Assembly (NCBI RefSeq): GCF_029227915.1
Contig: NC_079883.1
Location: 3,596,001-3,660,000, forward strand
Source of the DNA: Hydractinia symbiolongicarpus
Taxonomy: Eukaryota; Cnidaria; Hydrozoa; Anthoathecata; Hydractiniidae
Direction: 5' to 3'
DNA length: 64,000 nt
Under the pieces are notes generated by a model. The model saw nothing but the letters and a program-made list of their open reading frames with translations, was not told the DNA's origin and searched no databases. A program made the position numbers and the translations under genes. Shown here one piece after another: positions 10,447 to 18,154 of this stretch; the first letter of the stretch is position 1; each line of letters opens with the position of its first letter.

Positions 10447-10701
10447 AGTAGTAGTAGGGAGTGATTATAGGTACTTTCTTTCCTCATACACCTTTTAATC
10501 ACAAAAAACCCGCTTCCACCACCACCTCATCCCAAAATAGAATAAAACGAAATCATATACTGATATCAACACATAATAATAATATGCCAATAACCAACAC
10601 ATACTCATATTAATACACATAATAATATTAAATACCAAAACAAAAACATGCGCAAAGGCATATATACTAAATATGCTGACATCAACAAAATTAGAATTGA
10701 G
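10447..10701 (+). repeat. Left terminal inverted repeat of inner element
   Basis: It begins AGTAGTAGTAGGGAGTGATT and matches the reverse complement of 22399-22655, with roughly ten differences or small indels. The match ends after TTAGAATTGAG. It contains no convincing gene; a minus frame that crosses it is a read-through of the interrupted polymerase. Confidence 0.88.
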
Positions 10702-10778
10702 TAGGGGGAATTCCCATGCTCAAACTATGACCGCACCAAAAATTTTGCTGATGTATCTTAGTGTATAATAATAATAAG

Positions 10779-11045
10779 ATGTCTATTAATGATCATCTCA
10801 TAACGCCTGATCGAATAGTTCGTGCTGATTCATGGACACTAATGTTCATACCCGATCATTTCAAGCCACAGGAAATGTGTACTGCCGTAGTTCGTGAACA
10901 TCCCTGAACACTAATGTTAGTACCCGATCATTTAAAGACACAGGAAATGTGTGATGAGGCAGTACGTGACAATCCAATGCTCCTCGAGTACGTTCCAGAT
11001 CGATATATCCGTAGTAGCATATCAAAGCCCTCCTATCACCTTTAA
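10779..11045 (+). pseudogene. Short helical-repeat protein (VPDxFKTQEMC type), copy 1
   Basis: The frame from ATG 10779 encodes three units of about 24 residues with the pattern xLxxVPDHxKxQEMCxxAVRxxP. A TGA at 10905-10907 interrupts it where the pattern expects Trp, then the same frame continues to TAA at 11043-11045. This repeat type is familiar to me from proteins of cnidarian elements and some giant viruses; it is probably an alpha-helical solenoid of unknown partner. It is the first gene after the left terminal repeat. A close relative lies at 11469-11737. Confidence 0.6.
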
Positions 11046-11120
11046 ATTACCAGCATATATCCGATCTAAACATAACTTACGCATATCAAGGGAAATTCCC
11101 CAATTATTCGAATATATTGA

Positions 11121-11393
11121 CCAAGACCATGCCTGAGTATATATACAAAACCCATCAGAACGGCTGATAAATTTTCAAATGCTGTGTTTGACAAAGCGAG
11201 GACGAGGGTGGCTACTGCACTTCGGGCAATGTCTGAGTATGTGCAGGAACCATCGGAGCAAACCCTATACACATGCTACAGGTGTGGTGGCCAAAATATT
11301 TCACCAGTGGTTAAGCAGGTCAGGTCATGCGATGAGGGAACTTCGGTATTTAACACGTGTGTGAAATGCGGGAATACATGGCGGGATGGATAG
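11121..11393 (+). pseudogene. TFIIS-like transcription elongation factor, zinc-ribbon domain
   Basis: The open frame 11121-11393 ends in a C4 zinc ribbon: CYRCGG, then VRSCDEGTSVFNTC, then KCGNTWRDG. The spacing and the RSxDExxxxF and CGNxW signatures are those of the TFIIS C-terminal ribbon. Its acidic pair stimulates transcript cleavage by RNA polymerase; here the loop reads CDEG instead of the usual ADEP, so the D-E pair is kept. There is no ATG in frame before the ribbon apart from a GTG at 11184, and the upstream half looks broken, so I call it a pseudogene or partial gene. Viral TFIIS homologues occur in large DNA viruses of eukaryotes. A palindrome starts 2 bases after its stop. Confidence 0.7.
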
Positions 11394-11394
11394 A

Positions 11395-11427
11395 ATTTAA
11401 ATAATGGTAATTTCCCATTATTTAAAT
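11395..11427. other. Intergenic palindrome (13-bp arms)
   Basis: ATTTAAATAATGG at 11395-11407 and its exact reverse complement at 11415-11427, with a 7-base loop. It lies directly after the TFIIS-like stop and about 40 bp before the next start. Confidence 0.75.
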
Positions 11428-11468
11428 GTCCTTCGAGTTAGATATCTAATTATATCAAAAAATAAACA

Positions 11469-11737
11469 ATGGATTATTATCAGGAAGTGTGTAACCGGAA
11501 TGTTGAATTTAACCCATGGATGCTCCAGTATGTACCAGATTATTTCAAGACTCGTGATATGTGCAAATCAGCGGTTGAAAGGGATCCAATGGTATTCGTG
11601 TATGTTCCGTATTCAAGACCCTGGAGATGTGCATCGGAGTAGTACAGCAGAATCCCGGAATGTTTGAGTATGTTCCAGATCGTTATAGGACCCCAGTTAC
11701 CAGGGCCTTATCAAATAAAGATGTGAGAACAATGTGA
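11469..11737 (+). pseudogene. Short helical-repeat protein (VPDxFKTQEMC type), copy 2
   Basis: ATG 11469 follows AAAAAATAAACA. The frame encodes VCNRNVEFNPWMLQYVPDYF and KTRDMCKSAVERDP. After a frameshift near 11610 it continues as FKTLEMCIGVVQQNP and EYVPDRYRTP to TGA at 11735-11737. It is the same repeat as at 10779-11045, so this is a local paralogue with one visible lesion. Confidence 0.6.
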
Positions 11738-11879
11738 CGATTGCGAAATGGTCCTTGACGAATACGATAAATGTAAGTGTGGACGGAGGTTCCTTATAAA
11801 CGACAAACTGCTTTGCTGGTCCTGTTTCTACATACATATAACGTACAACGGAGGAATATGTCCATGTAATAAACCTTAG
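11727..11879 (+). CDS. Small Cys-rich open frame
   Basis: The frame encodes CDDCEMVLDEYDKCKCGRRF, then CWSCF and CPCNKP before TAG at 11877-11879. The paired Cys spacing suggests a small zinc-binding domain. There is no ATG at the start of the open stretch, and it overlaps the end of the previous pseudogene by a few bases in another frame. It could be a separate small gene or the displaced C-terminus of the upstream one. Confidence 0.4.
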   Translation, partial: EQCDDCEMVLDEYDKCKCGRRFLINDKLLCWSCFYIHITYNGGICPCNKP

Positions 11880-11925
11880 TTGGGCTCCAATTTTCATAAA
11901 ACAAAAGGGATGTTCAAATTTTATA

Positions 11926-12520
11926 ATGACTCCGTAGAGGCGAGGGATTTTTAAAGCGAATCAACTGTGCTCGATATCGACGAGGTTCAAATTGAAAACA
12001 TTGTAATCAGCGATCCCATCCAAGCTAAGGGTAAGGATACTAGATTCGTTATCGGTTATAAACATGATAACAACATATCGTCGTTGCTAATCATAACATC
12101 GAGAGGCCTATATAGCAATGGTGCATCCAGATATGACGATGGATCTTCGCTTACCATGTCATTTGATATGCATCAACATACTGCGTGGATTGAAAAATAT
12201 AAATGTATCCTGGCCAAGATACAGCAATGTATGGTAGTGAGTTCACGACCTCATCAGTGAAGAACGGTGGATACCTGAACACAAAAATAAAAGAATGGGA
12301 GGGTAAAATAAACACATATTTCTACGATCTTCCAGTACCTATACGACAGAAATGTGAATGTATCTCAGTCATAAAAATATCTAGTATTTATCGGCAGAAT
12401 TCTAAGCATTTCCTTCAAGTTCTTCTGGAAGAATGTAAGTATAAACCGGTGCAACAACCTTTAAGGACCCGGCACCTTATTGATTCAGATGATGAAGAGG
12501 AACCATTCGTTGTGGTCTAA
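11926..12520 (+). pseudogene. Element protein of about 190 residues, possibly nucleic-acid binding
   Basis: Function not recognised. The likely start is ATG 11926, with an early shift and a stop before 11967. A clean stretch then follows (LDIDEVQIENIVISDP, YKHDNNISSLLIITSRGLY, SLTMSFDM) to about 12200, then a second frameshift into a frame that ends DSDDEEEPFVVV at 12520. The alternating beta-rich pattern and acidic tail loosely recall the single-strand-binding-like proteins of large DNA viruses (DUF5871-type). That resemblance is by eye only. Confidence 0.4.
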
Positions 12521-12533
12521 TAAGCTTGATAGA

Positions 12534-12561
12534 TTTTGTATATTTCATCAAATATACAAAA
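12534..12561. other. Intergenic palindrome (12-bp arms)
   Basis: TTTTGTATATTT, CATC, AAATATACAAAA: perfect arms with a 4-base loop, 14 bases after one gene and 7 bases before the next ATG. Confidence 0.75.
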
Positions 12562-12568
12562 AATAAAC

Positions 12569-12844
12569 ATGAATGATTTGAAAAGAGAGGCAAAGGAATT
12601 TGGTATAAAGGGCTATTCTACGATGAAAACGGCTGATCTTCTCGCTGCTATTCACAAAGTAAAGTACAAGAACACTGGAACTCAGACGATGGGTCCGTAC
12701 TGTGGACCATGCTTAGAAATCGCATCAATGAAAATCCTGGATGAATATATCAGAGGTCTCGACGTAAAACAAAAGCGAACTATTATATATGACGGTGATT
12801 TTATGGTTGACGCCAGTACCGGTGAGGTTGTTAGTATTATTTAA
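12569..12844 (+). CDS. SAP/Rho-N-like nucleic-acid-binding protein
   Basis: An intact 91-residue frame. I chose ATG 12569 because it follows AAAAAATAAAC and starts the domain; the in-frame ATG 12536 lies inside the palindrome. Residues 1-28 (LKREAKEFGIKGYSTMKTAD) fit the helix-extended-helix of SAP or Rho N-terminal domains, which bind DNA or RNA. The rest has CGPC and ends GEVVSII. It is one of only two clearly intact genes in the inner element. Its stop lies inside the next palindrome (12840-12866). The role in the element is unknown. Confidence 0.6.
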   Translation: MNDLKREAKEFGIKGYSTMKTADLLAAIHKVKYKNTGTQTMGPYCGPCLEIASMKILDEYIRGLDVKQKRTIIYDGDFMVDASTGEVVSII

Positions 12845-12866
12845 TGTTTTGTACAAAAACATTAAA
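12840..12866. other. Intergenic palindrome (11-bp arms) overlapping a stop codon
   Basis: TTTAATGTTTT at 12840-12850 and its exact reverse complement at 12856-12866. It contains the stop codon of the plus-strand gene and lies 24 bases before the end of the convergent minus-strand gene, so it could serve both transcripts. Confidence 0.75.
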
Positions 12867-12890
12867 ATTATGAATATTCAGGCGGTTTGT

Positions 12891-13488
12891 TTAGGTAGCG
12901 TTTACATATTGTGCAGATTGCAAGTTTTTTAACAACTCAGCCCTCGCCTCGTCGCGACCTTGTGCGACAAGCTGCTGCCTTTCTTGCCCGTTAATCGTTG
13001 CCACAATTTTCTTAGTGCGTTGTCTTATTTGTTCTTTCAATAGAAGGTATTTTTGTTTTTCTTGCAGGAAAAGGAAAAATTCATAATCACTTATCACTCC
13101 ATTCTCAATCGCCCTGCTAATCAACGATGGAGTTCAGCTTCGTTTCCGCCAATAATCGTATGCTATCGTGTATTTTGCGTTTGTAATTCAGCTTTTTACC
13201 CCCTTGATTTAAGGCCGTCTGCCCCAACCCTACAGCGATCGCGATTCCTCCCATTGCTACCGCCAGAGGAACTCCTATCCCACTGAACATGCTCCCTATC
13301 CCTACGCCTGAGGTGATCACGCTTATCGCTAATAGCCCGTGATCCATGTAGTGTATCCAGGTTCCATGCATTCCAAATTTTTTAGCGAGTTTTTCACGTT
13401 GCTTAACTTCGCTTCGCAGAAATTGTTCGATTTCTTCAATTTTCTTTAATCGATACACATGCCCCTCATTTTCTTGATCTAATTCCAA
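12891..13488 (-). pseudogene. Two-span membrane protein with coiled-coil head
   Basis: From ATG 13488: a charged helical head (LKKIEEIEQFLRSEVKQREK), a Gly-rich hydrophobic hairpin (ISVITSGVGIGSMFSGIGV, then AVAMGGIAIAVGLG), then KHD-type basic sequence to a shift near 13120. The second frame continues with AIENGVISDYEFFLF and a Lys/Arg-rich helix to 12891. The two pieces read as one protein of about 195 residues with a single frameshift. I recall similar proteins in cnidarian elements; the function is unknown, and a virion membrane or pore-like role is only a guess. Its start overlaps the end of the upstream gene (13466-13468). Confidence 0.55.
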
Positions 13489-14410
13489 CGAAAGGGTTCT
13501 TTTCGTCTTGATATTCGTTCATGAGCATGAAATTTAACCTGTCTGTTGAACCTTTAAGGGGGAGGTATATAGGAGTGTCGAAACTCCATGTCACCATATC
13601 TCCCCAAGTGTTTAGCTCTTTGATGGGAAGCAGGGCTAGTATATTGTATTTCTCACCATTTAAAAGAGATTAATCCGGATCGTCAGTTGAACGTCAGTCT
13701 TGTAGATGCTGTCGTGGTCGCCTTTGGTAAACTTTACCTTGTTATCGAAGACCCGTCCCATAAGGTCCTGCAGTGCTTGATCAATTATGAAATCGTATCC
13801 ATCGTTGACACGGAGTCTACATACCCCGTTCCTGAGTATGAAGAGCTTGATCCTGTCCCCTGCCTGACTGTTGACTATGGTCGCGAGATCCACGATTTTA
13901 TATAAACCCAGCACAATCGAGATGGAGACTTCCAAATCCCCGACTTCAGTCGGCTTAGACCCCGCCTTATGGATGTTTTATTACTATTATTTACCCAGGA
14001 TAGCCTCTTCAGTTCCTATTGGTACTGCTATCAACGAGGGTCCTGCGAAGGGGGTCCTAGCGCATTTAAAGCTCCCATTTGAGCTACGAAAGTCGTGGAA
14101 GCACAGCAATCGCTCAACTAGACAACCGCCTAAGATATCAATCCTATTCTCATGCTGAGCGCTAAGCAGAAAGGATAGATTCACACTTTTATAGTCTCTG
14201 GCATGACTCGGCCGGGGTTTGAACCCAAGACCTCCCGCACTGAAAGCGAACGCTCTACCACAAGGCTATCAGTCGGATCTCGCTCTTAGTTAAGAGGTTC
14301 ACCAACCTAGGTCGAATACTGATGGATTTTAGAGTGATCCTCGTGCCTTCCCCCAGATGAGGGTTGAATATTATAGGCTTTGTGATATCTGTGACATACA
14401 ACTGTCTCAT
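13466..14410 (-). pseudogene. Penton-like or minor capsid candidate, split by a SINE
   Basis: ATG 14410 opens MRQLYVTDITKPIIFNPHLG and runs to about 14270, where a SINE is inserted. After the SINE the sequence continues as VSISIVLGLYKIVDLATIV to about 13662, a frameshift follows, and the frame then reads NTWGDMVTWSFDTPIYLPLK and ends VGIRSRK at 13466. Without the SINE it would be about 205-210 residues. The beta-rich, jelly-roll-like pattern and its place beside the other structural genes suggest a single-jelly-roll penton protein. That is an inference, not a match I can prove. Confidence 0.45.
13954..14268 (-). mobile_element. tRNA-derived SINE
   Basis: Read on the minus strand it starts with a tRNA-like head: an A-box-like GTGGTAGAGC, an anticodon-arm-like GTTCGCTTTCAGTGCGGGAG and a B box GGGTTCAAACC. 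A unique body follows, then a TAA-rich tail (TAAATAATAGTAATAA). An 8-bp direct repeat, TCAGTCGG on the plus strand, flanks it (13946-13953 and 14269-14276). The sequence strongly resembles a SINE family widespread in cnidarian genomes. RNA polymerase III would have transcribed it; LINE machinery would have inserted it. Confidence 0.8.
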
Positions 14411-14429
14411 GTTTCTTTAAAGAAACATG
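14408..14429. other. Perfect 22-bp palindrome with an ATG at each end
   Basis: CATGTTTCTTT followed directly by its reverse complement. The minus-strand ATG of the penton-like gene is formed by its left end, and a plus-strand ATG by its right end. Confidence 0.75.
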
Positions 14430-14526
14430 AACATTTACTCGTATAACCCAAAGGCAAAGTACAAGTCCAACAGAGGTGAGTGGCCTCTCGGTGTAACTAA
14501 CTTGGAGTATCAGGACCTCTACATGT

Positions 14527-15319
14527 CTACGACTCAGCACATTTCCGTCGTTCCAGGTCTTCATTGGCCTTGGCTATATCCCTGTCCCAGATAGCTAGCT
14601 GTTCCTCGGATGCTCCAGATGTGGCCTTCTTGCTCTGGAGCTCTTTCACCTTGGCTTCTGCTTTGTCGATCTCACTGTCGTAGAAGATCATCTTGCCTTT
14701 CAAGTACTTGAGGTTACCGCGTAACGTCAAGGTTTAGCCCTCTTCTTTTACGCTCTGTGATATCCCCGCCAAAGGATGTATCCTCGATGATCAGGCTCTC
14801 CGTGTCATCGAGCACGTTCTCGAGTAGCGGCAGCATTTCGATGTCATCAGCCTTTTCATTGACATTATCCAATTTGTTAAGGAGTTTTTGAGCCATAGTC
14901 TTACTGCCCTTGTGTGGTGTAGTATAGTCATCGAACCCCATGGTTCGCAATCGTCCCGCACCTAACCTCCTCCGTATCTCGAAAACGCTCCTCAATTCAC
15001 CATTTCTTTTCGTGAGCTCCACACCATCGTAAAGAAGCCGGCTCCCGTCGACTTTAAACTTGTTGTAGTATCTCGCACTCGGCTCTCCCAGCTCCCCACT
15101 AAGAGCTTCGTAGAGGCTATCAACTTTTGATTTTAGTAGATCCTGCCTTGCCGTGAGAGTCGTGGTGTTAGTGAGGCCGCCTCGTGAAGGTGTTGCGGGC
15201 GTAGTGCTTGTTCCGGAAATATCCTCGGGTCGAAGGATCTCGCTACTGAACTCCTCAGGCTCATCTGGAATGCCTTCCTCTGGCGTAAAGTCATCTTCAT
15301 ATATTGGATTAATTGGCAT
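14527..15319 (-). pseudogene. Coiled-coil element protein
   Basis: From ATG 15319 (AATAAATG): an acidic, Pro/Ser-rich head (YEDDFTPEEGIPDEPEE), a middle region with YYNKFKVDGSRLLYDGVELT, then ITERKRRGLN at about 14735. There the frame shifts and continues as GNLKYLKGKMIFYDSEIDKA followed by a heptad-rich helix to 14527. Together about 264 residues with one frameshift. The coiled coil and its place next to the capsid gene suggest a structural or scaffold role, but I do not recognise a named family. It is divergent from the capsid gene with only 29 bases between the two starts. Confidence 0.55.
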
Positions 15320-15351
15320 TTATTCAACCCTCTACAACCTATTAATAAATG
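15317..15351. promoter_or_regulatory. Divergent start region with symmetrical AATAAATG motifs
   Basis: CATTTATT on the left (start of the coiled-coil gene, minus) and AATAAATG on the right (start of the capsid gene, plus) are mirror copies around a 19-base centre. Both genes thus begin with the same start-proximal motif. Promoter function is inferred from position only. Confidence 0.5.
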
Positions 15352-16620
15352 TACGGAACTATCTTAAATCCTCACAAGGAATTAAAAAAGAAGCTGGCCA
15401 TGAAAGGCAAGAAACAGCCTGTCAAGGTGAGCCATGTCCCCTCAACAATCAACCAGAACGAAGACTTGTATGTCAACGTACCAAACATGGGACAGAATGA
15501 TATAATTTTTCCGGGCTCTCTTAAACTCCTCTTTGACTTGGAGCTTACTGGCACCAATACCAAACGCACCATCGTTAGCAACATCGGCAAAGCCCTGGTT
15601 CAAAACCTTCGCATCAGCTTGAACGGTAATGAAGTGCAAAACATCTCGGACTACAATACCCTGGCAGTGTATCGGGATCTCTGGCTGCCCAAATTTGTCG
15701 GAGAGAGCAACCTGATTCTCGAAGGCATCAATCCCAATGACGGCACCATCAGCGCTCTGCAAGTAAAAGCCAGCGACCATGTAGGGAATAACGAGGAAAA
15801 GGCGATCGTGGCAGCGTATGGTAATACTTTTGCCATCCCTATCGGCAAATTTTTCGAGTTAACACGAGACTTGCCCTTCTACCAAGCAGGCTTACATGAC
15901 AGGCTCCAGTTTGTAATACACTTCGCACCCTATGACCAAGTCATCAAAGATGCTGGTACGGCGGCTTCTGGAAGCACGGCAGCCAAGCCAGATGATGCTG
16001 GCTATAAAATTACCAATATCGCGCTCGAGTTTGATAAAGTGGAAAACGAGGGTCTCGCGAGCGCTATGATGTCCAGATACTCGAGATTGGCCCTGCCCTA
16101 TGAGCGAGTACTTCGCAGCAAGGTCATAACGACGAAAACGTCCGACACCTCCTACAACCTCCAGATCGACACTCCTGCCAAGTCTCTGAAAGGCGTCCTA
16201 CTGTTGTTCGTAGACCCGGGGAAAGTGAAGGCCTATTCGGGGAACAACGAGGTCTTCTACAACCCCAAGATAGAGAAAATCGCAATCACTGTCGAGGCTG
16301 AGCCTAACGAACTGTATAGCCATGCCATGCTTTCAAAAGATCATCTGGAACAAGTCTTTAAACCTTTCGGATCCCACGATAGCAAATTGACCATTGGGCA
16401 GTTCTTCAGTGAAAGATACGCGCTGTTCATTGACTTCCGCAGTAGTCCAGATCACAGTCTCCATGGTTCTGGCAGGCCTTTGGAAAGAATTAGTGATGGC
16501 ATCACCTTGCATATGACCAAGAAGGCGGATGGAACTGGGGATATACGTTGCTATGTGTACTTGCTCCAAGATGCGCAGCTGAATACTTTGGATGGCAGAT
16601 TTCACAGTGTAGAATACTAA
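15349..16620 (+). CDS. Major capsid protein (double-jelly-roll type), intact
   Basis: A complete 423-residue frame. Near the N-terminus a basic patch (KELKKKLAMKGKKQPVK) precedes a beta-rich body: NIGKALVQNLRISLNG, SDYNTLAVYRDLWLPKF, FAIPIGKFFELTRDLPFY, DRLQFVIHF, then FKPFGSHDSKLTIGQFF and a FHSVEY end. Length, basic N-terminus and repeated beta pattern fit the double-jelly-roll capsid proteins of Polintons, adintoviruses and relatives, which build the icosahedral shell. The call rests on pattern and context, not on a search. ATG 15349 follows TATTAATAA. The next gene starts 8 bases after the stop, so both may be on one transcript. An older, broken paralogue is at 2683-3735. That this large frame stays open while its neighbours are broken is notable. 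Confidence 0.75.
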   Translation: MYGTILNPHKELKKKLAMKGKKQPVKVSHVPSTINQNEDLYVNVPNMGQNDIIFPGSLKLLFDLELTGTNTKRTIVSNIGKALVQNLRISLNGNEVQNISDYNTLAVYRDLWLPKFVGESNLILEGINPNDGTISALQVKASDHVGNNEEKAIVAAYGNTFAIPIGKFFELTRDLPFYQAGLHDRLQFVIHFAPYDQVIKDAGTAASGSTAAKPDDAGYKITNIALEFDKVENEGLASAMMSRYSRLALPYERVLRSKVITTKTSDTSYNLQIDTPAKSLKGVLLLFVDPGKVKAYSGNNEVFYNPKIEKIAITVEAEPNELYSHAMLSKDHLEQVFKPFGSHDSKLTIGQFFSERYALFIDFRSSPDHSLHGSGRPLERISDGITLHMTKKADGTGDIRCYVYLLQDAQLNTLDGRFHSVEY

Positions 16621-16627
16621 GATAAAC

Positions 16628-17023
16628 ATGGCTACCTTAGCAGTAATGGCAGGAGGAGCGTTAATTAACGCTCTAGCATTCTCGGGGAGTAACTATCTCT
16701 TCAGCAAACTTGGCGGCCATAGCAAAGAAGAGCGCAAAAGACACGATAAAGCTATTGAACAACTTCAAGCCGCTCAGGCGCAGTGGCTGCGGGATCGTCA
16801 AGCAAAGATCGATTGGTACAATCAGCAACGGGAGCTTAAGCGTCAAGCTGGCGAGAGTCTTAAATAACTCGATGAAGGCATGCGACAGTACTATATCGCG
16901 ACGATCGAAAAATCTCCCAAACTCTCCGACTACTATATACCCAGCAAACAGCAACAAGACGAGCTGACGTTCATCGTGGTGTCCTTGGCTTTGCTGGGTT
17001 TTGTCGTGTACAAGTATATGTAA
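16628..17023 (+). pseudogene. Two-segment membrane protein of the element
   Basis: ATG 16628 follows AAGATAAAC. The product starts with a Gly/Ala-rich hydrophobic stretch (VMAGGALINALAF, then NYLFSKLGGH), then a charged helix (EERKRHDKAIEQLQAAQ), then reaches TAA at 16865-16867. The same frame continues with LDEGMRQYYIATIEKSP and a C-terminal membrane span (FIVVSLALLGFVVYKYM) to TAA at 17021-17023. One nonsense codon therefore splits a protein of about 131 residues. I recall this protein as a regular companion of capsid and integrase genes in cnidarian elements; its role is unknown. A relic of the paralogue is at 4528-4690. Confidence 0.65.
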
Positions 17024-17030
17024 GGAATAT

Positions 17031-17057
17031 TTTTGACATGTAATAAATATGTCAAAA
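17031..17057. other. Intergenic palindrome (9-bp arms) containing a start codon
   Basis: TTTTGACAT at 17031-17039 and ATGTCAAAA at 17049-17057. The integrase ATG is the first base triplet of the right arm. Confidence 0.7.
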
Positions 17058-18021
17058 GTTAAGCATGTTGTTTCGGCCGAAGAAGCCGAAAAGCTGAGCC
17101 AAATCTATTACCAACCCGAACATCTCTGGACTGGACGGAAAGCCATTAAACTACTCTCCGAGCAGAGTGGTCTCTCTAAGAAGCGTGTTACTCAAATCAA
17201 AGGCCCCAAGCGCATCAATTACCCACATTTCACCATAACGAAACCCAATGAGATGCATCAGTTTGACTTGCTCTACATGCCACATGATAAAGTTTATGGA
17301 AACATGTATAAATATATACTCACAGGCATCGACGTGGCTTCGCGCTACAAGTGGCTCGGCCGTTACGTACCAAGAAATCTAGTGAAGTCGCGGAGATGCT
17401 CCGCGATATTTACAAAGCCGGACCTCTCCGATATCCGAGTATCTTCCAATGTGATAATGGTAGTGAGTTTAAATCGGACGTGACAAAGTTGTTGGAAAGC
17501 AAAGGTGTTGAGATCAAGCGTGCTACTACTAAGTATCACCATACTTTCACGGCTTTTGTTAAAAGCTACAACAAGGTACTCGCGGAAAGATTGTTCAAGC
17601 CTCAAGATGCCCAGGAGCTTGCATCTAATAAAACCAGTACTACATGGGTCAAACACCTATACAATATTGTAAAAATCATGAACAATCCAAGACCACGATG
17701 ATTGGTATAAACCCTTCAAAAGCCATCAAGCTTGATGATGTGCCACTTGCAAAGAATGAGAAGCACCCGGAGGAAAAGCCTTTACCTAATGATGGCCTAT
17801 ACTTGTACCTCCTGCAACCTAGAGAAGAACATGTGGATGCTCGGAGACGTGCAACAGATGCGTTCTGGAGCAAGAAAACGTACAGACTCGACCATATAGT
17901 GACAGGTACGAGGTTATTATATTACTTGACAAATGGCCCCTCACGTAGTTTCGTGGCAGAAGAGCTCATGTTGATTCCAGAGGGCGTTGAACTACCCCCA
18001 GAGCATGTGAAACAATGGTAA
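17049..18021 (+). pseudogene. Polinton-type DDE integrase, broken and with a changed catalytic residue
   Basis: Three consecutive frames (17049-about 17350, then to about 17695, then to 18021) make one retrovirus-like integrase with two frameshifts. Parts seen: a helix-turn-helix-like head (IYYQPEHLWTGRKAIKLL), the core with first Asp in HQFDLLYMPHD and second Asp in QCDNGSEF, and a C-terminal part ending VKQW. The third acidic residue should lie 35 residues after the second Asp, just where the sequence reads FVKSYN: codon 17561-17563 is AAA (Lys), not Glu. The enzyme would have joined the element's ends to host DNA and made the short target duplication. This copy cannot be active as read. 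Confidence 0.85.
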
Positions 18022-18048
18022 ATTTCTCGAGCCCGAGGGCCATTTCAC

Positions 18049-18073
18049 CGGTTCCCCCGCTACGGGGAAACCG
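18049..18073. other. GC-rich hairpin between convergent genes
   Basis: CGGTTCCCCCG, CTA, CGGGGAAACCG: 11-bp arms with one mismatch. It lies 28 bases after the integrase stop and about 80 bases before the end of the convergent gene. Confidence 0.6.
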
Positions 18074-18154
18074 CTCAGTTGATACCCATAAGCGTAGTTA
18101 ATGTGAACCTATGGCTTACATTAATACAAAAATGTTCGGTATCCCTGGAGAAGG

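Noticed and set aside
10290-10502. A separate minus-strand gene crossing 10446
   Set aside because: It is a read-through of the inner terminal repeat into the interrupted polymerase. The polymerase half aligns to the inner paralogue and the other half is terminal repeat.
14198-14276. A functional tRNA gene read on the minus strand
   Set aside because: The acceptor ends do not pair. The sequence continues into a SINE body with an A-rich tail and is flanked by an insertion duplication.
14427-14596. Plus-strand open frame starting at the right end of the palindrome at 14408-14429
   Set aside because: About 55 residues with no domain. It runs antisense into the coiled-coil gene and has no counterpart that I can see in the outer element.
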